Numbered from the stretch's first letter, positions 1-8,990 are shown. The stretch: DNA of 64,000 bases from JAVJST01 sp965229715 (GCA_965229715.1 CBDDJL010000002.1:2232001-2296000), one strand, 5' to 3'. Translations and numbers: made by a program. The notes: a model not told the origin generated them from the letters alone.

Positions 1-196
1 CCAACGCCGGCTTGAACTTCAGCGCCTGGCGCGCCAATTCGTCGACTTTGCTGTGGGCCGTCAGCGCAGAAACCCGGAACCGGTCCGGCGAGCGTTCGAT
101 CAGATCGAGCGTGTTGCAGCCGATCGAACCCGTCGAGCCCAGAACGGTCACGGTCCGGGGCGTTCCGGCGGCGGTTCGACGCGGCGAAACAGGCAT
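1..196 (-). CDS. dxr: 1-deoxy-D-xylulose 5-phosphate reductoisomerase, N-terminal part (cut by window edge)
   Basis: Only the first 65 codons are present; the gene runs off the left edge. After a short basic N terminus the translation reads TVLGSTGSIG, the NADPH-binding glycine loop characteristic of Dxr, followed by NTLDLIERSPDRF, also typical. Dxr converts DXP to MEP in the non-mevalonate isoprenoid pathway in the cytosol. The start is the ATG at 196. It follows cdsA by only a few bases, so it is probably co-transcribed with pyrH-frr-uppS-cdsA, an order common in Alphaproteobacteria. UppS further upstream uses the isoprenoid precursors this pathway makes. Confidence 0.9.
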   Translation of the reverse strand, partial: MPVSPRRTAAGTPRTVTVLGSTGSIGCNTLDLIERSPDRFRVSALTAHSKVDELARQALKFKPAL

Positions 197-201
197 GGTG
201 G

Positions 202-885
202 TCAAGGCCATAGGTCAATATGCCCCGGTTGCACGAGCGAGACAATCACGGCGCCGATCGATGCGGCCAGAAGGCCGTCGATCCGGTCGAGCACACCACC
301 ATGCCCAGGGATCAGGCTGCCTGAGTCTTTGACTGCGAAACGGCGCTTGGCGTGAGACTCGAGCATGTCGCCGAGCGCCGAAAACAGCGCGAGTACGCTG
401 CCTGCCGCGGCGACGATGGGCCAGGCGTCGGCAGTCGAGCTGTACTGCGCCATCGCCGCGCCTGCCGCTGCGGCAGCGGCGACGCCGCCGACGAGGCCGG
501 ACCATGTTTTCTTCGGACTAATGGCGGGCGCCAGTTTGGGGCCCTTTAGCGTCGAACCCACTAGATACGCGCCGGTGTCTGCCGCCCAGACCGCCAGAAT
601 GACCCAAAGAACGACCTCGAATCCGTGCGGATGCATGGCCCTGAGCCAGACCAGACCGAGGCATCCCAGCGAGATGTAAAGCGTGCCTGCGGCAACGACC
701 AGACTTCTGACCGGCATCGATGGCAATGCGCCTGGCGTCCGGCACATCCGATACCATTCGTGAACCGCGATAATCAGGATGAGCCCTATCAGGAGTTGGA
801 ACCATACGCCGCCTTGCCATTCCGCGACGAGAACGACGGGGGCGAGAACGATGGCGGAAAGGCTGCGGACAAACAGGTTGCGCAT
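202..885 (-). CDS. cdsA: Phosphatidate cytidylyltransferase
   Basis: A 227-residue multi-pass inner-membrane enzyme that makes CDP-diacylglycerol from phosphatidate and CTP, the branch point of phospholipid synthesis. The C terminus carries the CdsA signature: SHAKRRFAVKDSGS followed by LIPGHGGVLDRIDG, with the KD and HGG-x-DR-x-D residues intact. The N-terminal two thirds are hydrophobic with several membrane helices. The start ATG at 885 gives MRNLFVRSLSAIV; a longer frame upstream overlaps uppS and has no homologous look. It lies 14 bases after uppS and a few bases before dxr. Confidence 0.93.
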   Translation of the reverse strand: MRNLFVRSLSAIVLAPVVLVAEWQGGVWFQLLIGLILIIAVHEWYRMCRTPGALPSMPVRSLVVAAGTLYISLGCLGLVWLRAMHPHGFEVVLWVILAVWAADTGAYLVGSTLKGPKLAPAISPKKTWSGLVGGVAAAAAAGAAMAQYSSTADAWPIVAAAGSVLALFSALGDMLESHAKRRFAVKDSGSLIPGHGGVLDRIDGLLAASIGAVIVSLVQPGHIDLWP

Positions 886-899
886 CACGCCGCGCCTAG

Positions 900-1646
900 T
901 CAGCCGCTGGTCGCGCCAAAGCGGCGTTCGCGCCGGTGATACGACGCAATGACGGCGGCGAAATCCCCGGCGGCGAAATCGGGCCACAACGTGTCGACGA
1001 AAACGAACTCCGAATAGGCGCTCTGCCACAGCAGGAAATTGCTGATCCGTTGTTCCCCGCTGGTCCGGACCATGAGATCGGGATCCGGAATATCATGTGT
1101 GTAGAGGACCTCGCTGATGGCCGTCTCGTCTATCGCGTCCGGCAGGCGATGCCCGCTCGCGACCTCCTGCGCCAGCTTTCGCATGCCGCAAACGAGCTCG
1201 TCCCGGCCGCCGTAGCTCAACGCCAGGATGAGATTGAGTCGCGTGTTCTCCCGGGTCCGGTTTTCGCCATCCTCGATCAATGCGGCAATGTCCGGGTCGA
1301 GGCGTTGCCGGTCGCCGATCACACGGAACCGGACACCGTTCCTGTAGAGTTCGGCGATCTCGCTTCGCAGGTAAATCCTCAGTAACGCCATCAGGCTGCT
1401 GACCTCGTCGCTTGGCCGTTTCCAGTTTTCTGACGAGAAGCCGTAGAGCGTGAGGTATTCGACGCCGTGATCGATCGCCGCCTCGACCGTGCGGCGAACC
1501 GCTTCGGCACCGCGCCGGTGCCCTTCTGTTCTCGGCAGACCGCGCGACTTTGCCCATCGACCGTTGCCGTCCATGATGATGGCGACGTGACGGGGGGGCG
1601 GCGGCGTTTCGCCGGTCGATCGGACGGGAGCGCCGGAACCAGCCAT
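900..1646 (-). CDS. uppS: Undecaprenyl diphosphate synthase (cis-prenyltransferase)
   Basis: This 248-residue cytosolic or membrane-associated enzyme adds isopentenyl units to farnesyl diphosphate to form the C55 carrier lipid for peptidoglycan and O-antigen. The conserved motif HVAIIMDGNGRWAK lies near residue 20, with the catalytic Asp of MDGNGR. The later LTLYGFSSENWKRP and the C-terminal DLMVRTSGEQRISNF and WPDF motifs are all present. Its ATG overlaps the frr stop by one base (TGATG), so translation is probably coupled. The length is normal for the family. Confidence 0.96.
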   Translation of the reverse strand: MAGSGAPVRSTGETPPPPRHVAIIMDGNGRWAKSRGLPRTEGHRRGAEAVRRTVEAAIDHGVEYLTLYGFSSENWKRPSDEVSSLMALLRIYLRSEIAELYRNGVRFRVIGDRQRLDPDIAALIEDGENRTRENTRLNLILALSYGGRDELVCGMRKLAQEVASGHRLPDAIDETAISEVLYTHDIPDPDLMVRTSGEQRISNFLLWQSAYSEFVFVDTLWPDFAAGDFAAVIASYHRRERRFGATSG

Positions 1647-2215
1647 CAGACCTGCATGATCTCCGATTCCTTGTTGGACAGGGCTTCATCGATTTTGCCG
1701 ACGGTATCGTCGGTCATTTTCTGAACCTCGTCGGAGTATCCGCGATGCTCGTCCTCGGAAATTTCGTGATCTTTCTCGGCGCGCTTCAGCTCATCCATGG
1801 CGTGCCGGCGAACGTTGCGGACCGCAACACGCGCCTCCTCCGCATACTTGCTTGCGATCTTGGTAAACTCCGTGCGGCGTTCCTCGGTCAACGCCGGGAT
1901 CGGGACGCGTACGATCTGGCCGTCGATCTGCGGATTGAGGCCGAGATCGGACTCCCGGATCGCCTTGTCGACTGCATTGACCAGCGACTTGTCCCAGACC
2001 TGGACCGTCAGCATCCGCGGTTCAGGCACGCCGATGGTGCCGACCTGGTTCATTGGCATCGCGGAGCCGTAGGCATCGACGGTGATCGGCTCAAGCAGAC
2101 TGGTTGCCGCACGGCCGCTTCGCAGGCCCGCAAACTCCTTGTGCAGCACCTCGACGGCGCCCTCCATGCGGCGCTGGATATCCTTGCGCTCCTTGGCGAA
2201 GTTGAATTCGCTCAC
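1646..2215 (-). CDS. frr: Ribosome recycling factor
   Basis: A 189-residue protein that splits post-termination ribosomes together with EF-G. The translation contains LRSGRAATSLLEPITVDAYG, GLNPQIDGQIVRVPIPALTEERR and RNVRRHAMDELKR, all hallmark RRF segments. The start is chosen as the GTG at 2215 (VSEFNFAKERK), because AAGGAG lies about eight bases upstream and the length then matches the roughly 185-residue family. An upstream in-frame extension overlaps pyrH and is not RRF-like. It overlaps uppS by one base and follows pyrH by 32 bases. Confidence 0.96.
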   Translation of the reverse strand: MSEFNFAKERKDIQRRMEGAVEVLHKEFAGLRSGRAATSLLEPITVDAYGSAMPMNQVGTIGVPEPRMLTVQVWDKSLVNAVDKAIRESDLGLNPQIDGQIVRVPIPALTEERRTEFTKIASKYAEEARVAVRNVRRHAMDELKRAEKDHEISEDEHRGYSDEVQKMTDDTVGKIDEALSNKESEIMQV

Positions 2216-2247
2216 GTTCTTTCTCCTTTCCGGGTTCGTCGGTGACG

Positions 2248-2973
2248 TCAGGTCACGATCGTGAAACGGCCTTGTCCGCAAACCACATCGGCAAATGCGC
2301 CGGCGTCATGAATGGAGAATACCAAAATCGGTACGTTGTTCTCCCGCGACAACGCAACCGCAGATGTATCCATGACTTTCAAATCCTGACTGAGAACCTC
2401 ATGGTAGGTCAACGTTTCGTAACGTTTTGCATCGGGATCCTTCTTCGGGTCCGAACTGTAGACGCCGTCGACCTGCGTTCCTTTCAAAAGCGCATGACAG
2501 CCCATTTCCGCGGCCCGCAAAGCAGCCGCCGTATCGGTCGTGAAGAACGGATTGCCGGTGCCGGCGGCGAACAGGACGACGCGGCCCTTCTGCATGTGCC
2601 GCTCGGCGCGGCGGCGAATATAGGGCTCGCAAACGGTCGACATGGGAATCGCCGATTGAACCCGGGTCTGCACGCCCTTGCCTTCGAGAACGCTTTGTAC
2701 GGCAAGGGCGTTGATGACGGTCGCCAACATGCCCATGTAGTCGGCCGTCGTACGCTCGATGCCCGATGCCGCACCGGAAACGCCGCGAAAGATATTGCCG
2801 GCGCCAATCACCAGGCAAATCTCCACGCCCATGTCATAAACGCGTTTGATCTCGTCGGCGATGCGGTCGACCGTATCGGGGTCCAGACCATATTCGCGAT
2901 CGCCCATGAGACCCTCGCCGGACAGCTTCAGGAGGACGCGTTTGTATTTCGGGCTGGGATCGCCTGATGCCAT
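2248..2973 (-). CDS. pyrH: Uridylate (UMP) kinase
   Basis: A 241-residue amino-acid-kinase-fold enzyme phosphorylating UMP to UDP in pyrimidine nucleotide synthesis. Seen are KRVLLKLSGEGLMG at the N terminus, the central VIGAGNIFRG loop, and FAAGTGNPFFTTDTAAALRA near residue 140, which form the nucleotide and UMP sites. The start ATG at 2973 (MASGDPSPKYKRV) is preferred. A longer frame beginning near 3039 would run into the tsf terminator region. It is separated from tsf by a strong terminator, so it probably heads its own transcript, followed by frr, uppS, cdsA and dxr. Confidence 0.95.
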   Translation of the reverse strand: MASGDPSPKYKRVLLKLSGEGLMGDREYGLDPDTVDRIADEIKRVYDMGVEICLVIGAGNIFRGVSGAASGIERTTADYMGMLATVINALAVQSVLEGKGVQTRVQSAIPMSTVCEPYIRRRAERHMQKGRVVLFAAGTGNPFFTTDTAAALRAAEMGCHALLKGTQVDGVYSSDPKKDPDAKRYETLTYHEVLSQDLKVMDTSAVALSRENNVPILVFSIHDAGAFADVVCGQGRFTIVT

Positions 2974-3047
2974 GGGAACCTGCGGGTATCGAGCACTTGT
3001 CTGGGTCGCGTTTGTATAGCACGAACCCTCTTCGATCACGGAAAAAA

Positions 3048-3086
3048 GCGCAAAAAGAAAGGGCCCCGGCGTTGCCGCGGGGCCCT
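3048..3086 (-). terminator. Rho-independent terminator after tsf
   Basis: A perfect 9-bp stem (AGGGCCCCG paired with CGGGGCCCT, plus-strand arms 3060-3068 and 3078-3086) is followed on the minus strand by a TTTCTTTTTG tract. It lies 23 bases after the tsf stop codon and before pyrH, so it should end the rpsB-tsf transcript and reduce readthrough into pyrH-frr-uppS. Confidence 0.85.
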
Positions 3087-3108
3087 CTCGAAAATCGACT
3101 GCGAACGA

Positions 3109-4035
3109 TCAGCCGGCGGCGGCAGCAGCCACTTCGGCGGCGAAATCGCTCTCTTCCTTTTCGATGCCCTCGCCCAGACGGTAGGCGACGAAACCGGCAA
3201 CGGAAACCGGCGCGCCGACATCCTTCGCGGCATCCTCGAGCACCTTGGAGACCTTGGATTCGCCGTCGATCGCGAACGTCTGGTCGAGCAGGCAGACTTC
3301 CTCGTAGTACTTGCGGAGACGTCCTTCGACCATCTTTTCGGCGATCTCGGCGGGCTTGCCGCTTTCCTTCGCCTGTTCAATGAGGACGTTGCGCTCGCGC
3401 TCGATCATTTCCGGATCGAGATCGTCGCGCGACACCGAGGCCGGGTTCGAGGCCGCGATGTGCATCGCGATCTGTTTGCCGAAGCCCTGAAGCGCGGCGG
3501 TATCGCCCGCCGATTCGAGCGCGACGAGCACGCCGATCTTGCCGAGGCCCGGCGCGAGCTGATTGTGCACATACGCCGTGACCAGGCCCTCGCCGACGCT
3601 AATCTTCTCGATACGGCGCAGGCTCATGTTCTCGCCGATGGTGGCGATCATGTGGGTCAGTTCCTCGTCGACCGTGCGGCCGGTATCCGGATATGCGGAA
3701 CCGCGGACCGCATCCAGATCGCCGTCTGACGAAAGACCGAGGGTTGCGAGAGTCGTTACGAATCCTTGAAACGTCTCGTTACGGGCGACGAAGTCGGTTT
3801 CCGCGTTCACCTCGACGACCGCGCCGACGGTACCGTCGACGGCTACGCCGATGAGGCCCTCGGACGCCGTACGGCCGGCCTTCTTGGCGGCGGCCGCGAG
3901 TCCTTTGGTGCGAAGCCAGTCGACGGCCTCCTCCAGATTGCCCGACGTTTCCGCGAGCGCCTTCTTGCAGTCCATCATGCCGGCGCCGGTTTTGTCGCGA
4001 AGGTCCTTCACGAGCGCAGCGGTGATCTCAGCCAT
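3109..4035 (-). CDS. tsf: Translation elongation factor Ts
   Basis: A 308-residue nucleotide exchange factor for EF-Tu. The N-terminal UBA-like domain has VKDLRDKTGAGMMDCKKAL, the EF-Ts signature. The core repeats QIAMHIAASNPASVSRDDL and FVARNETFQGFV, and the C-terminal segment PVSVAGFVAYRLGEGIE, are also typical. It is downstream of rpsB with a 73-base spacer that contains a strong stem-loop, and is followed by a terminator. The pairing and order are near universal in bacteria. Confidence 0.97.
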   Translation of the reverse strand: MAEITAALVKDLRDKTGAGMMDCKKALAETSGNLEEAVDWLRTKGLAAAAKKAGRTASEGLIGVAVDGTVGAVVEVNAETDFVARNETFQGFVTTLATLGLSSDGDLDAVRGSAYPDTGRTVDEELTHMIATIGENMSLRRIEKISVGEGLVTAYVHNQLAPGLGKIGVLVALESAGDTAALQGFGKQIAMHIAASNPASVSRDDLDPEMIERERNVLIEQAKESGKPAEIAEKMVEGRLRKYYEEVCLLDQTFAIDGESKVSKVLEDAAKDVGAPVSVAGFVAYRLGEGIEKEESDFAAEVAAAAAG

Positions 4036-4064
4036 GCCTTACCTCTTTATCAAGAATGGGGGTG

Positions 4065-4086
4065 CCGGCGCGCTGGCGCGCGCCGG
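4065..4086 (-). promoter_or_regulatory. Intercistronic stem-loop between rpsB and tsf
   Basis: A perfect 9-bp G+C-only stem (CCGGCGCGC / GCGCGCCGG) with a four-base loop lies between the rpsB stop and the tsf start. No T-tract follows, so it is more likely an attenuating or RNA-stabilising hairpin than a full terminator. It may set the ratio of S2 to EF-Ts; this is an inference. Confidence 0.5.
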
Positions 4087-4108
4087 ACCGAACGTTATGC
4101 GTTGTCGA

Positions 4109-5053
4109 TTACGCTTTTGCCTTATCGCCGTCGGCGGCCGCATCGCCGTCCTTGGCAGTTTCTTCGGCGGCAACGGCTTCCTCGGCAGATGCCGTCTCCG
4201 CTAGCGTCGCGGCCGCTTCTTCGGCAGGCGCCTCAGCCGGTGTTTCGGCGGGCGTTTCAGCCGCCGCAGCCGCCTCGGCGGGTTTGTCGGCTTCGGCTGC
4301 GGCAGGAATCGTTTCCGCCGGCGCTTCCGCCATTTCGCCGATATCGCCGCCCCGTGCGCTGACTTCGGCCTGGATGCCGTCGAGCACGGCGCCGGAGATC
4401 ATCTCGCAATAGAACTCGATGGCGCGAATGGCGTCGTCGTTCCCCGGGATCGGATAGTCGACGCCTGCCGGATCGCTGTTCGAATCGATGACCGCGATGA
4501 CCGGAATGCCGAGCTTCTGGGCTTCCTGGACGGCGAGATCTTCCTTGTTGGTGTCGAGCACCACGAGAATGTTCGGAAGGCCGCCCATGTCCTTGATGCC
4601 GCCGAGCGAGCGTTCGAGCTTGTCGCGCTCGCGGGTCATCATCAGCAGTTCTTTCTTGGTCAGGCCGGCGAAGTCGTCGTCCGAGAGCGTGCCCTCAAGC
4701 TCCTTCAGCCGCTTGATCGAACGCGAGATGGTTTCCCAGTTGGTCATCATGCCGCCGAGCCAGCGGTGGTTGACGTAGTACTGGCCGCAGCGGCGCGCGG
4801 CGTCGGCGATGCGTTCGGACGCCTGGCGCTTGGTGCCGACGAACAGCACGCGGCCGCCGGAAGCGGTCACGTCGCGCACGGCGACGAGCGCGCGGTGCAG
4901 CATCGGCACCGTCTGCTGCAGGTCGATGATGTGAATGCCGTTGCGGACACCGAACAGGTACGGCGCCATCTTCGGGTTCCAGCGGCGGGTGTTGTGGCCG
5001 AAATGAACGCCGGCTTCGAGCAGCTGACGCATCGTGTACGTGGGCAATGCCAT
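4109..5053 (-). CDS. rpsB: 30S ribosomal protein S2
   Basis: A 314-residue ribosomal protein. The start MALPTYTMRQLLEAGVHFGH at 5053 is the usual S2 N terminus; an upstream in-frame extension is leader sequence. S2 motifs such as RRWNPKMAPYLFGVRNGIHI, RWLGGMMTNWETI and IPVIAVIDSNSDP are present. The last 60 or so residues are an Ala/Glu/Pro-rich acidic tail, an extension beyond the roughly 240-residue E. coli protein that is often seen in Alphaproteobacteria. It is co-transcribed with tsf from a promoter proposed at 5172-5200. Confidence 0.97.
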   Translation of the reverse strand: MALPTYTMRQLLEAGVHFGHNTRRWNPKMAPYLFGVRNGIHIIDLQQTVPMLHRALVAVRDVTASGGRVLFVGTKRQASERIADAARRCGQYYVNHRWLGGMMTNWETISRSIKRLKELEGTLSDDDFAGLTKKELLMMTRERDKLERSLGGIKDMGGLPNILVVLDTNKEDLAVQEAQKLGIPVIAVIDSNSDPAGVDYPIPGNDDAIRAIEFYCEMISGAVLDGIQAEVSARGGDIGEMAEAPAETIPAAAEADKPAEAAAAAETPAETPAEAPAEEAAATLAETASAEEAVAAEETAKDGDAAADGDKAKA

Positions 5054-5171
5054 CGTCTTTGGTCCTTCTCCGGTTAAACGTCCGCAGGGAGTGACCCCAA
5101 AACTGGGGCACCGGATCGACGATCTGGCGAATTTGCGCCAGGGCCGTATACCTGCGTGCGAAATCGCGCGG

Positions 5172-5200
5172 GTTTTACGGGGCGGGCGCCGCCAATGCAA
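5172..5200 (-). promoter_or_regulatory. Candidate sigma-70 promoter of rpsB
   Basis: On the minus strand TTGCAT and TAAAAC are separated by exactly 17 bases, giving a plausible -35/-10 pair about 115 bases before the rpsB start. The resulting leader contains a CCCCA/TGGGG hairpin. S2 commonly autoregulates rpsB through its leader, but no specific S2-binding fold can be assigned here. Confidence 0.45.
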
Positions 5201-5222
5201 GCGGAAATCAGAGAAAATGCCC

Positions 5223-5293
5223 CCTCACCCTTCGTCAGGCTCAGGGTGAGGTCATACAAAATTTCCTCATGCTGAGCTTGTCGAAGTATGAGG
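5223..5293. repeat. Pair of short imperfect palindromes (intergenic repeat)
   Basis: Two inverted repeats sit side by side between dnaE and rpsB: CCTCACCCT/AGGGTGAGG (arms 5223-5231 and 5243-5251) and CCTCAT/ATGAGG (arms 5265-5270 and 5288-5293), the second with GCTGAGCTTGTCGAAG in its loop. The two units share a CCTCA...TGAGG frame and look like diverged copies of one REP-like palindrome placed in tandem. They could also form the 3' end of a transcript. No other copy was found by eye in the window. Confidence 0.6.
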
Positions 5294-5308
5294 AACTGAA
5301 TCGGCTGC

Positions 5309-8300
5309 TTAAATCTCCTGCACCTCGAGCACGCCATGGACGGCGCGGGTCGCGAGCAGGACGTCGTGATTGACGGCGTAGCGTTTGCCGACGTCGATGC
5401 GGACGTCCTCGTCGTGGCCGTTGTCCCGGATCCGGGTCACGATCTCGACCTTTGAACGGCCCTCGCCCTCGCGTTCGAGGATTTCCCGCAAGGGCGCCAG
5501 CGGGCCGTCGTCGGCGACGATGATCTTGAGGCCGAGGCTGAGCTTGTTGGCGCGGTGCTCGATCGGCTCGATCGATTGCGCGCTCAGACGGACGCTGTCG
5601 CCTTCGACCTGCACGCCGACCTTCATGTAGAGCGAGCGGCCGACTTCGAGAAACTCGCGCGACGCCGACAAGGTATCCGAGAACACGATGATCTCGTAGG
5701 CGCCCTGCGGGTCCGACAACTGAACGAACGCGTAACGGTTGCCCTTGGCGGACGTCCGTTCCTTCTTGCCGATCACCGTGCCGGCCATGGTGACGACCGC
5801 ATTGTCGCGGCTTTCCAGCACGTCGCCGGAGTAGCGGATGTGCAGTTTGGCGAGCTGGCCGGCGTAACCGTCCAGCGGATGCGACGAGAGATAGAAGCCG
5901 ATGGCGTCGAACTCTTCCTTGAGCCGTTCGAGCGGCGACCAGTCGGCAACGTTCGGCAGCGGCACCTCGGAAACGCTGACGGACGCCTCGCCCGCGAACA
6001 GGCCCATCTGATTGGCGTCGCGGTCCGAATTGGCGGCGGCGGCGTGTTTGAGAATGCTTTCCGCCGCATCGAACAACTGTCGGCGATTGTACCCCAGGCT
6101 GTCGAAAGCCCCCGCCCGGATCAGGTTTTCGAGCAATCGTTTGTTCATCTGATGGGTATCGATGCGCGAGACGAAATCGGTCAGGTCCGCGAACGGGCCG
6201 TTGGCCTCGCGCTCGGCGACCAGCGCCTCCATGGCCGCCGAACCGACATTCTTGATCGCGCCGAGGGCGTAGCGGATACCCGGCGTGCCGACCGCGTTCC
6301 TGTCGACCGAGAATTCCGCCCGGCTGCGGTTGATGTCGGGTTGCAGCAACGGAATGCCGAGCCGGTCCAGTTCCTGGCGGAACATGTTGAGCTTGTCGGT
6401 GTTGCCCATGTCGAGGGTCATCGAGGCGGCGAAGAACTCGACCGGGTGGTTGGCCTTCATGTAGGCGGTCTGATAGGCGACCAGGGCATAGGCAGCCGCG
6501 TGGGACTTGTTGAAGCCGTAGCCGGCGAACTTGGCGACGAGATCGAAGATCTCGGCCGCCCGTTTCTCCGGCACGTCGCGCTCGACTGCGCCCGAGACGA
6601 ACCGCTCGCGCTGCTGGTCCATTTCCGCCTGGATTTTTTTGCCCATGGCGCGGCGCAACAGATCGGCGTCGCCCAGCGTGTAGCCCGCCAGCGTCTGCGC
6701 GATCTGCATCACCTGTTCCTGATAGATGATGATGCCGAAGGTTTCTTCGAGGATGCCCTGCAGCGTGGGATAGAGGTAGTCGATCTCCTCCTCGCCGAGC
6801 TTGCGCTTGATGTAGCTCGGGATGTTGTCCATCGGGCCCGGGCGATAAAGTGCGACGACGGCGATGATGACCTCGAACTGATCGGGTTTGAGACCGCGCA
6901 GCACGTCCCGCATGCCCGCACTTTCCAGCTGGAACACGCCGCTCGTCTCGCCGCGCCCGATCATGTCGAATGTCTTCGCGTCGTCGAGCGGCAGACGCGC
7001 CACTTCGATGTCTTCACCGCGTTCGCGCACCAGCCGTTCGGCGACGGCAAGGACCGTAAGCGTTTTGAGGCCGAGGAAATCGAACTTCACCAAGCCGGCG
7101 CTCTCGACGTACTTCATCGAGAAACCGGTCACCGGCATCTCGGAACGCGGATCGCGGTACAGCGGGATCAGTTCGTCGAGCGGCCGGTCGCCAATGACGA
7201 CGCCCGCCGCGTGGGTCGAGGCGTTGCGGTAAAGCCCTTCCAGCTGCAGGGCGATATCGGTCATGCGGCGCACGTCGGGATCTTCGTTGATCTGTTCGCG
7301 AAGGTCCTGCTCGGTCGCAATGGCGTCGCCGAGCGAGATCGGGTTGGCCGGATTGTTCGGCACCAGCTTGCAGATGCGGTCGACCTGGGGATACGGCATG
7401 CCGAGCACGCGGCCGACGTCGCGCAACGCCGCGCGGGCCTGCAGTTTGCCGAAGGTGATGATCTGGGCGACCTTGTCGCGGCCGTATTTTTCCTGAACGT
7501 AGGAAATGACCTCGCCCCGCCTATCCTGGCAGAAGTCGATGTCGAAGTCGGGCATCGACACGCGTTCGGGGTTGAGAAACCGTTCGAACAGCAGGCCCCA
7601 GCGCAGCGGATCGAGATCGGTAATGGTCAACGCCCAGGCAACGACGGAACCGGCGCCCGAGCCACGGCCGGGACCGACGGGAATCCCCTTTTCCTTCGCC
7701 CATTGAATGAAATCGGCGACGATCAGAAAATAACCGGGAAAGCCCATGTCAACGATGACGTCGAGTTCGTAGTTCAGCCGTTCGCGATAAGGCGCGGCGG
7801 CGGCCGCGCGGGCCGCCGCGTCCATATCGGCGGTCCAGACGTCTTCCTCGAGTCTTCCCTCCAGGCCATCGGCGGCCATTCGGCGCAGGGTTTCGTCCTC
7901 GGTCTTGCCGTCGCCGCAGTCGAACGGCGGCAGAATGGGGGCGATCTTTTCGACCATGAAGGCACAGCGTTCGGCGACCACGACCGTATTGGCGATCGCC
8001 TCCGGCAGGTCCTCGAACACGGCCTTCATCGCCTCGGCTGATTTGAAGTGATGGTCCGGCGTCATGCGCCGCCGCTCGCTCTCGCTGACGTGGCGGCCCT
8101 CGGCGATGCAGATCAGCGCATCGTGGGCCTCGTACATGTCGGTCGACGGAAAAAACACCTCGTTGGTGGCAACCAGCGGCACGTCGAGGTCATAGGCGAT
8201 GTCGATGAAGGCGGCCTCCGTTGCCGTTTCTTCCGGCATGCCGTGACGCATGATTTCGACATAGAGCCGGTCGCCGAAACAATCCGCCAGGGTTTTCGCA

Positions 8301-8797
8301 ATCTCGCGGGCCTCTCGCGGCCGTTCATTCAGAAGGTATTTGCCGATCGGACCATGTGGACCGCCGGTCAAACAAATCAGCCCGTCCGTATGGTTCGTCA
8401 CGTCCTCGACGCTGACCCAGGGATCGGGCGTTTCGTCGTGATCGAGATAGGCGGCACGGACCAATTTGAGCAAATTGCCGTAGCCAACCTCATCTTGTGC
8501 GAGCAGCACGAGTTGGCTCGATACGCCTTTCGGCGCGCCGCCAGCGATCCCGGCGTCGTCTGTCTTGTCGGGCAGCCAGAGGGTCAGCTGACAGCCGATG
8601 ATCGGTTGTACGCCGGCGCCGGCCAGGACGCCGGAAAACTCCATGGCGCCGAACAGGTTGTTGGTGTCGGTGATGCCGACCGCGGGCATGCGGTTGTCGG
8701 CGCAAAGCCGGGCAAGATCGCCGGCGCGCACGGCGCCCTCGGAAAGCGAGTACGGCGTGTGAACGCGAAGGTGAACGAATTCGGCGATCCCTGACAT
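5309..8797 (-). CDS. dnaE: DNA polymerase III alpha subunit
   Basis: The replicative polymerase, 1162 residues, normal for DnaE1. The N-terminal PHP domain begins FVHLRVHTPYSLSEGA. The polymerase active site shows PDFDIDFCQDRRGEVI (catalytic Asp residues) and GPGRGSGAGSVVAWAL; KSHAAAYALVAYQTAYMKA lies in the fingers. An NQMGLF clamp-binding motif near residue 905 and a C-terminal OB-fold and tau-binding region follow. The PHP motif has HLRVH, as in E. coli, so proofreading should come from a separate DnaQ. The start at 8797 (MSGIAEF) gives the common N terminus; an ATG at 8821 is possible and neither has a strong ribosome-binding site. Confidence 0.96.
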   Translation of the reverse strand: MSGIAEFVHLRVHTPYSLSEGAVRAGDLARLCADNRMPAVGITDTNNLFGAMEFSGVLAGAGVQPIIGCQLTLWLPDKTDDAGIAGGAPKGVSSQLVLLAQDEVGYGNLLKLVRAAYLDHDETPDPWVSVEDVTNHTDGLICLTGGPHGPIGKYLLNERPREAREIAKTLADCFGDRLYVEIMRHGMPEETATEAAFIDIAYDLDVPLVATNEVFFPSTDMYEAHDALICIAEGRHVSESERRRMTPDHHFKSAEAMKAVFEDLPEAIANTVVVAERCAFMVEKIAPILPPFDCGDGKTEDETLRRMAADGLEGRLEEDVWTADMDAAARAAAAAPYRERLNYELDVIVDMGFPGYFLIVADFIQWAKEKGIPVGPGRGSGAGSVVAWALTITDLDPLRWGLLFERFLNPERVSMPDFDIDFCQDRRGEVISYVQEKYGRDKVAQIITFGKLQARAALRDVGRVLGMPYPQVDRICKLVPNNPANPISLGDAIATEQDLREQINEDPDVRRMTDIALQLEGLYRNASTHAAGVVIGDRPLDELIPLYRDPRSEMPVTGFSMKYVESAGLVKFDFLGLKTLTVLAVAERLVRERGEDIEVARLPLDDAKTFDMIGRGETSGVFQLESAGMRDVLRGLKPDQFEVIIAVVALYRPGPMDNIPSYIKRKLGEEEIDYLYPTLQGILEETFGIIIYQEQVMQIAQTLAGYTLGDADLLRRAMGKKIQAEMDQQRERFVSGAVERDVPEKRAAEIFDLVAKFAGYGFNKSHAAAYALVAYQTAYMKANHPVEFFAASMTLDMGNTDKLNMFRQELDRLGIPLLQPDINRSRAEFSVDRNAVGTPGIRYALGAIKNVGSAAMEALVAEREANGPFADLTDFVSRIDTHQMNKRLLENLIRAGAFDSLGYNRRQLFDAAESILKHAAAANSDRDANQMGLFAGEASVSVSEVPLPNVADWSPLERLKEEFDAIGFYLSSHPLDGYAGQLAKLHIRYSGDVLESRDNAVVTMAGTVIGKKERTSAKGNRYAFVQLSDPQGAYEIIVFSDTLSASREFLEVGRSLYMKVGVQVEGDSVRLSAQSIEPIEHRANKLSLGLKIIVADDGPLAPLREILEREGEGRSKVEIVTRIRDNGHDEDVRIDVGKRYAVNHDVLLATRAVHGVLEVQEI

Positions 8798-8990
8798 GGG
8801 ATCAACATTCCACAGCCCCATATCCGTGTCAGCATTGCTGCCTGTGGGTAAGTGAGAAACATGGGGGATCAGGCAGTTGGCCGGATTTACCGGCGGCCCT
8901 CAGGCCGCATCCCGATCCTTGAATCCTGAAATGTCACGATAACGATTCGCGAATTGACAGGGTCGCCGGATACGCAAACAACAGTCCGCC

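Noticed and set aside
5054..5308. Additional protein gene in the rpsB leader (frames of 71-87 residues)
   Set aside because: Short frames without ribosome-binding sites that overlap the promoter and the palindromic repeat; no similarity.
5555..8041. Plus-strand 828-residue open frame opposite dnaE
   Set aside because: It is the antisense shadow of the clear DnaE coding sequence in high-GC DNA; its residues show no known domain.
8822..8990. Small frames between dnaE and azlC
   Set aside because: The gap shows only short frames without conserved features; it most likely holds the promoters.
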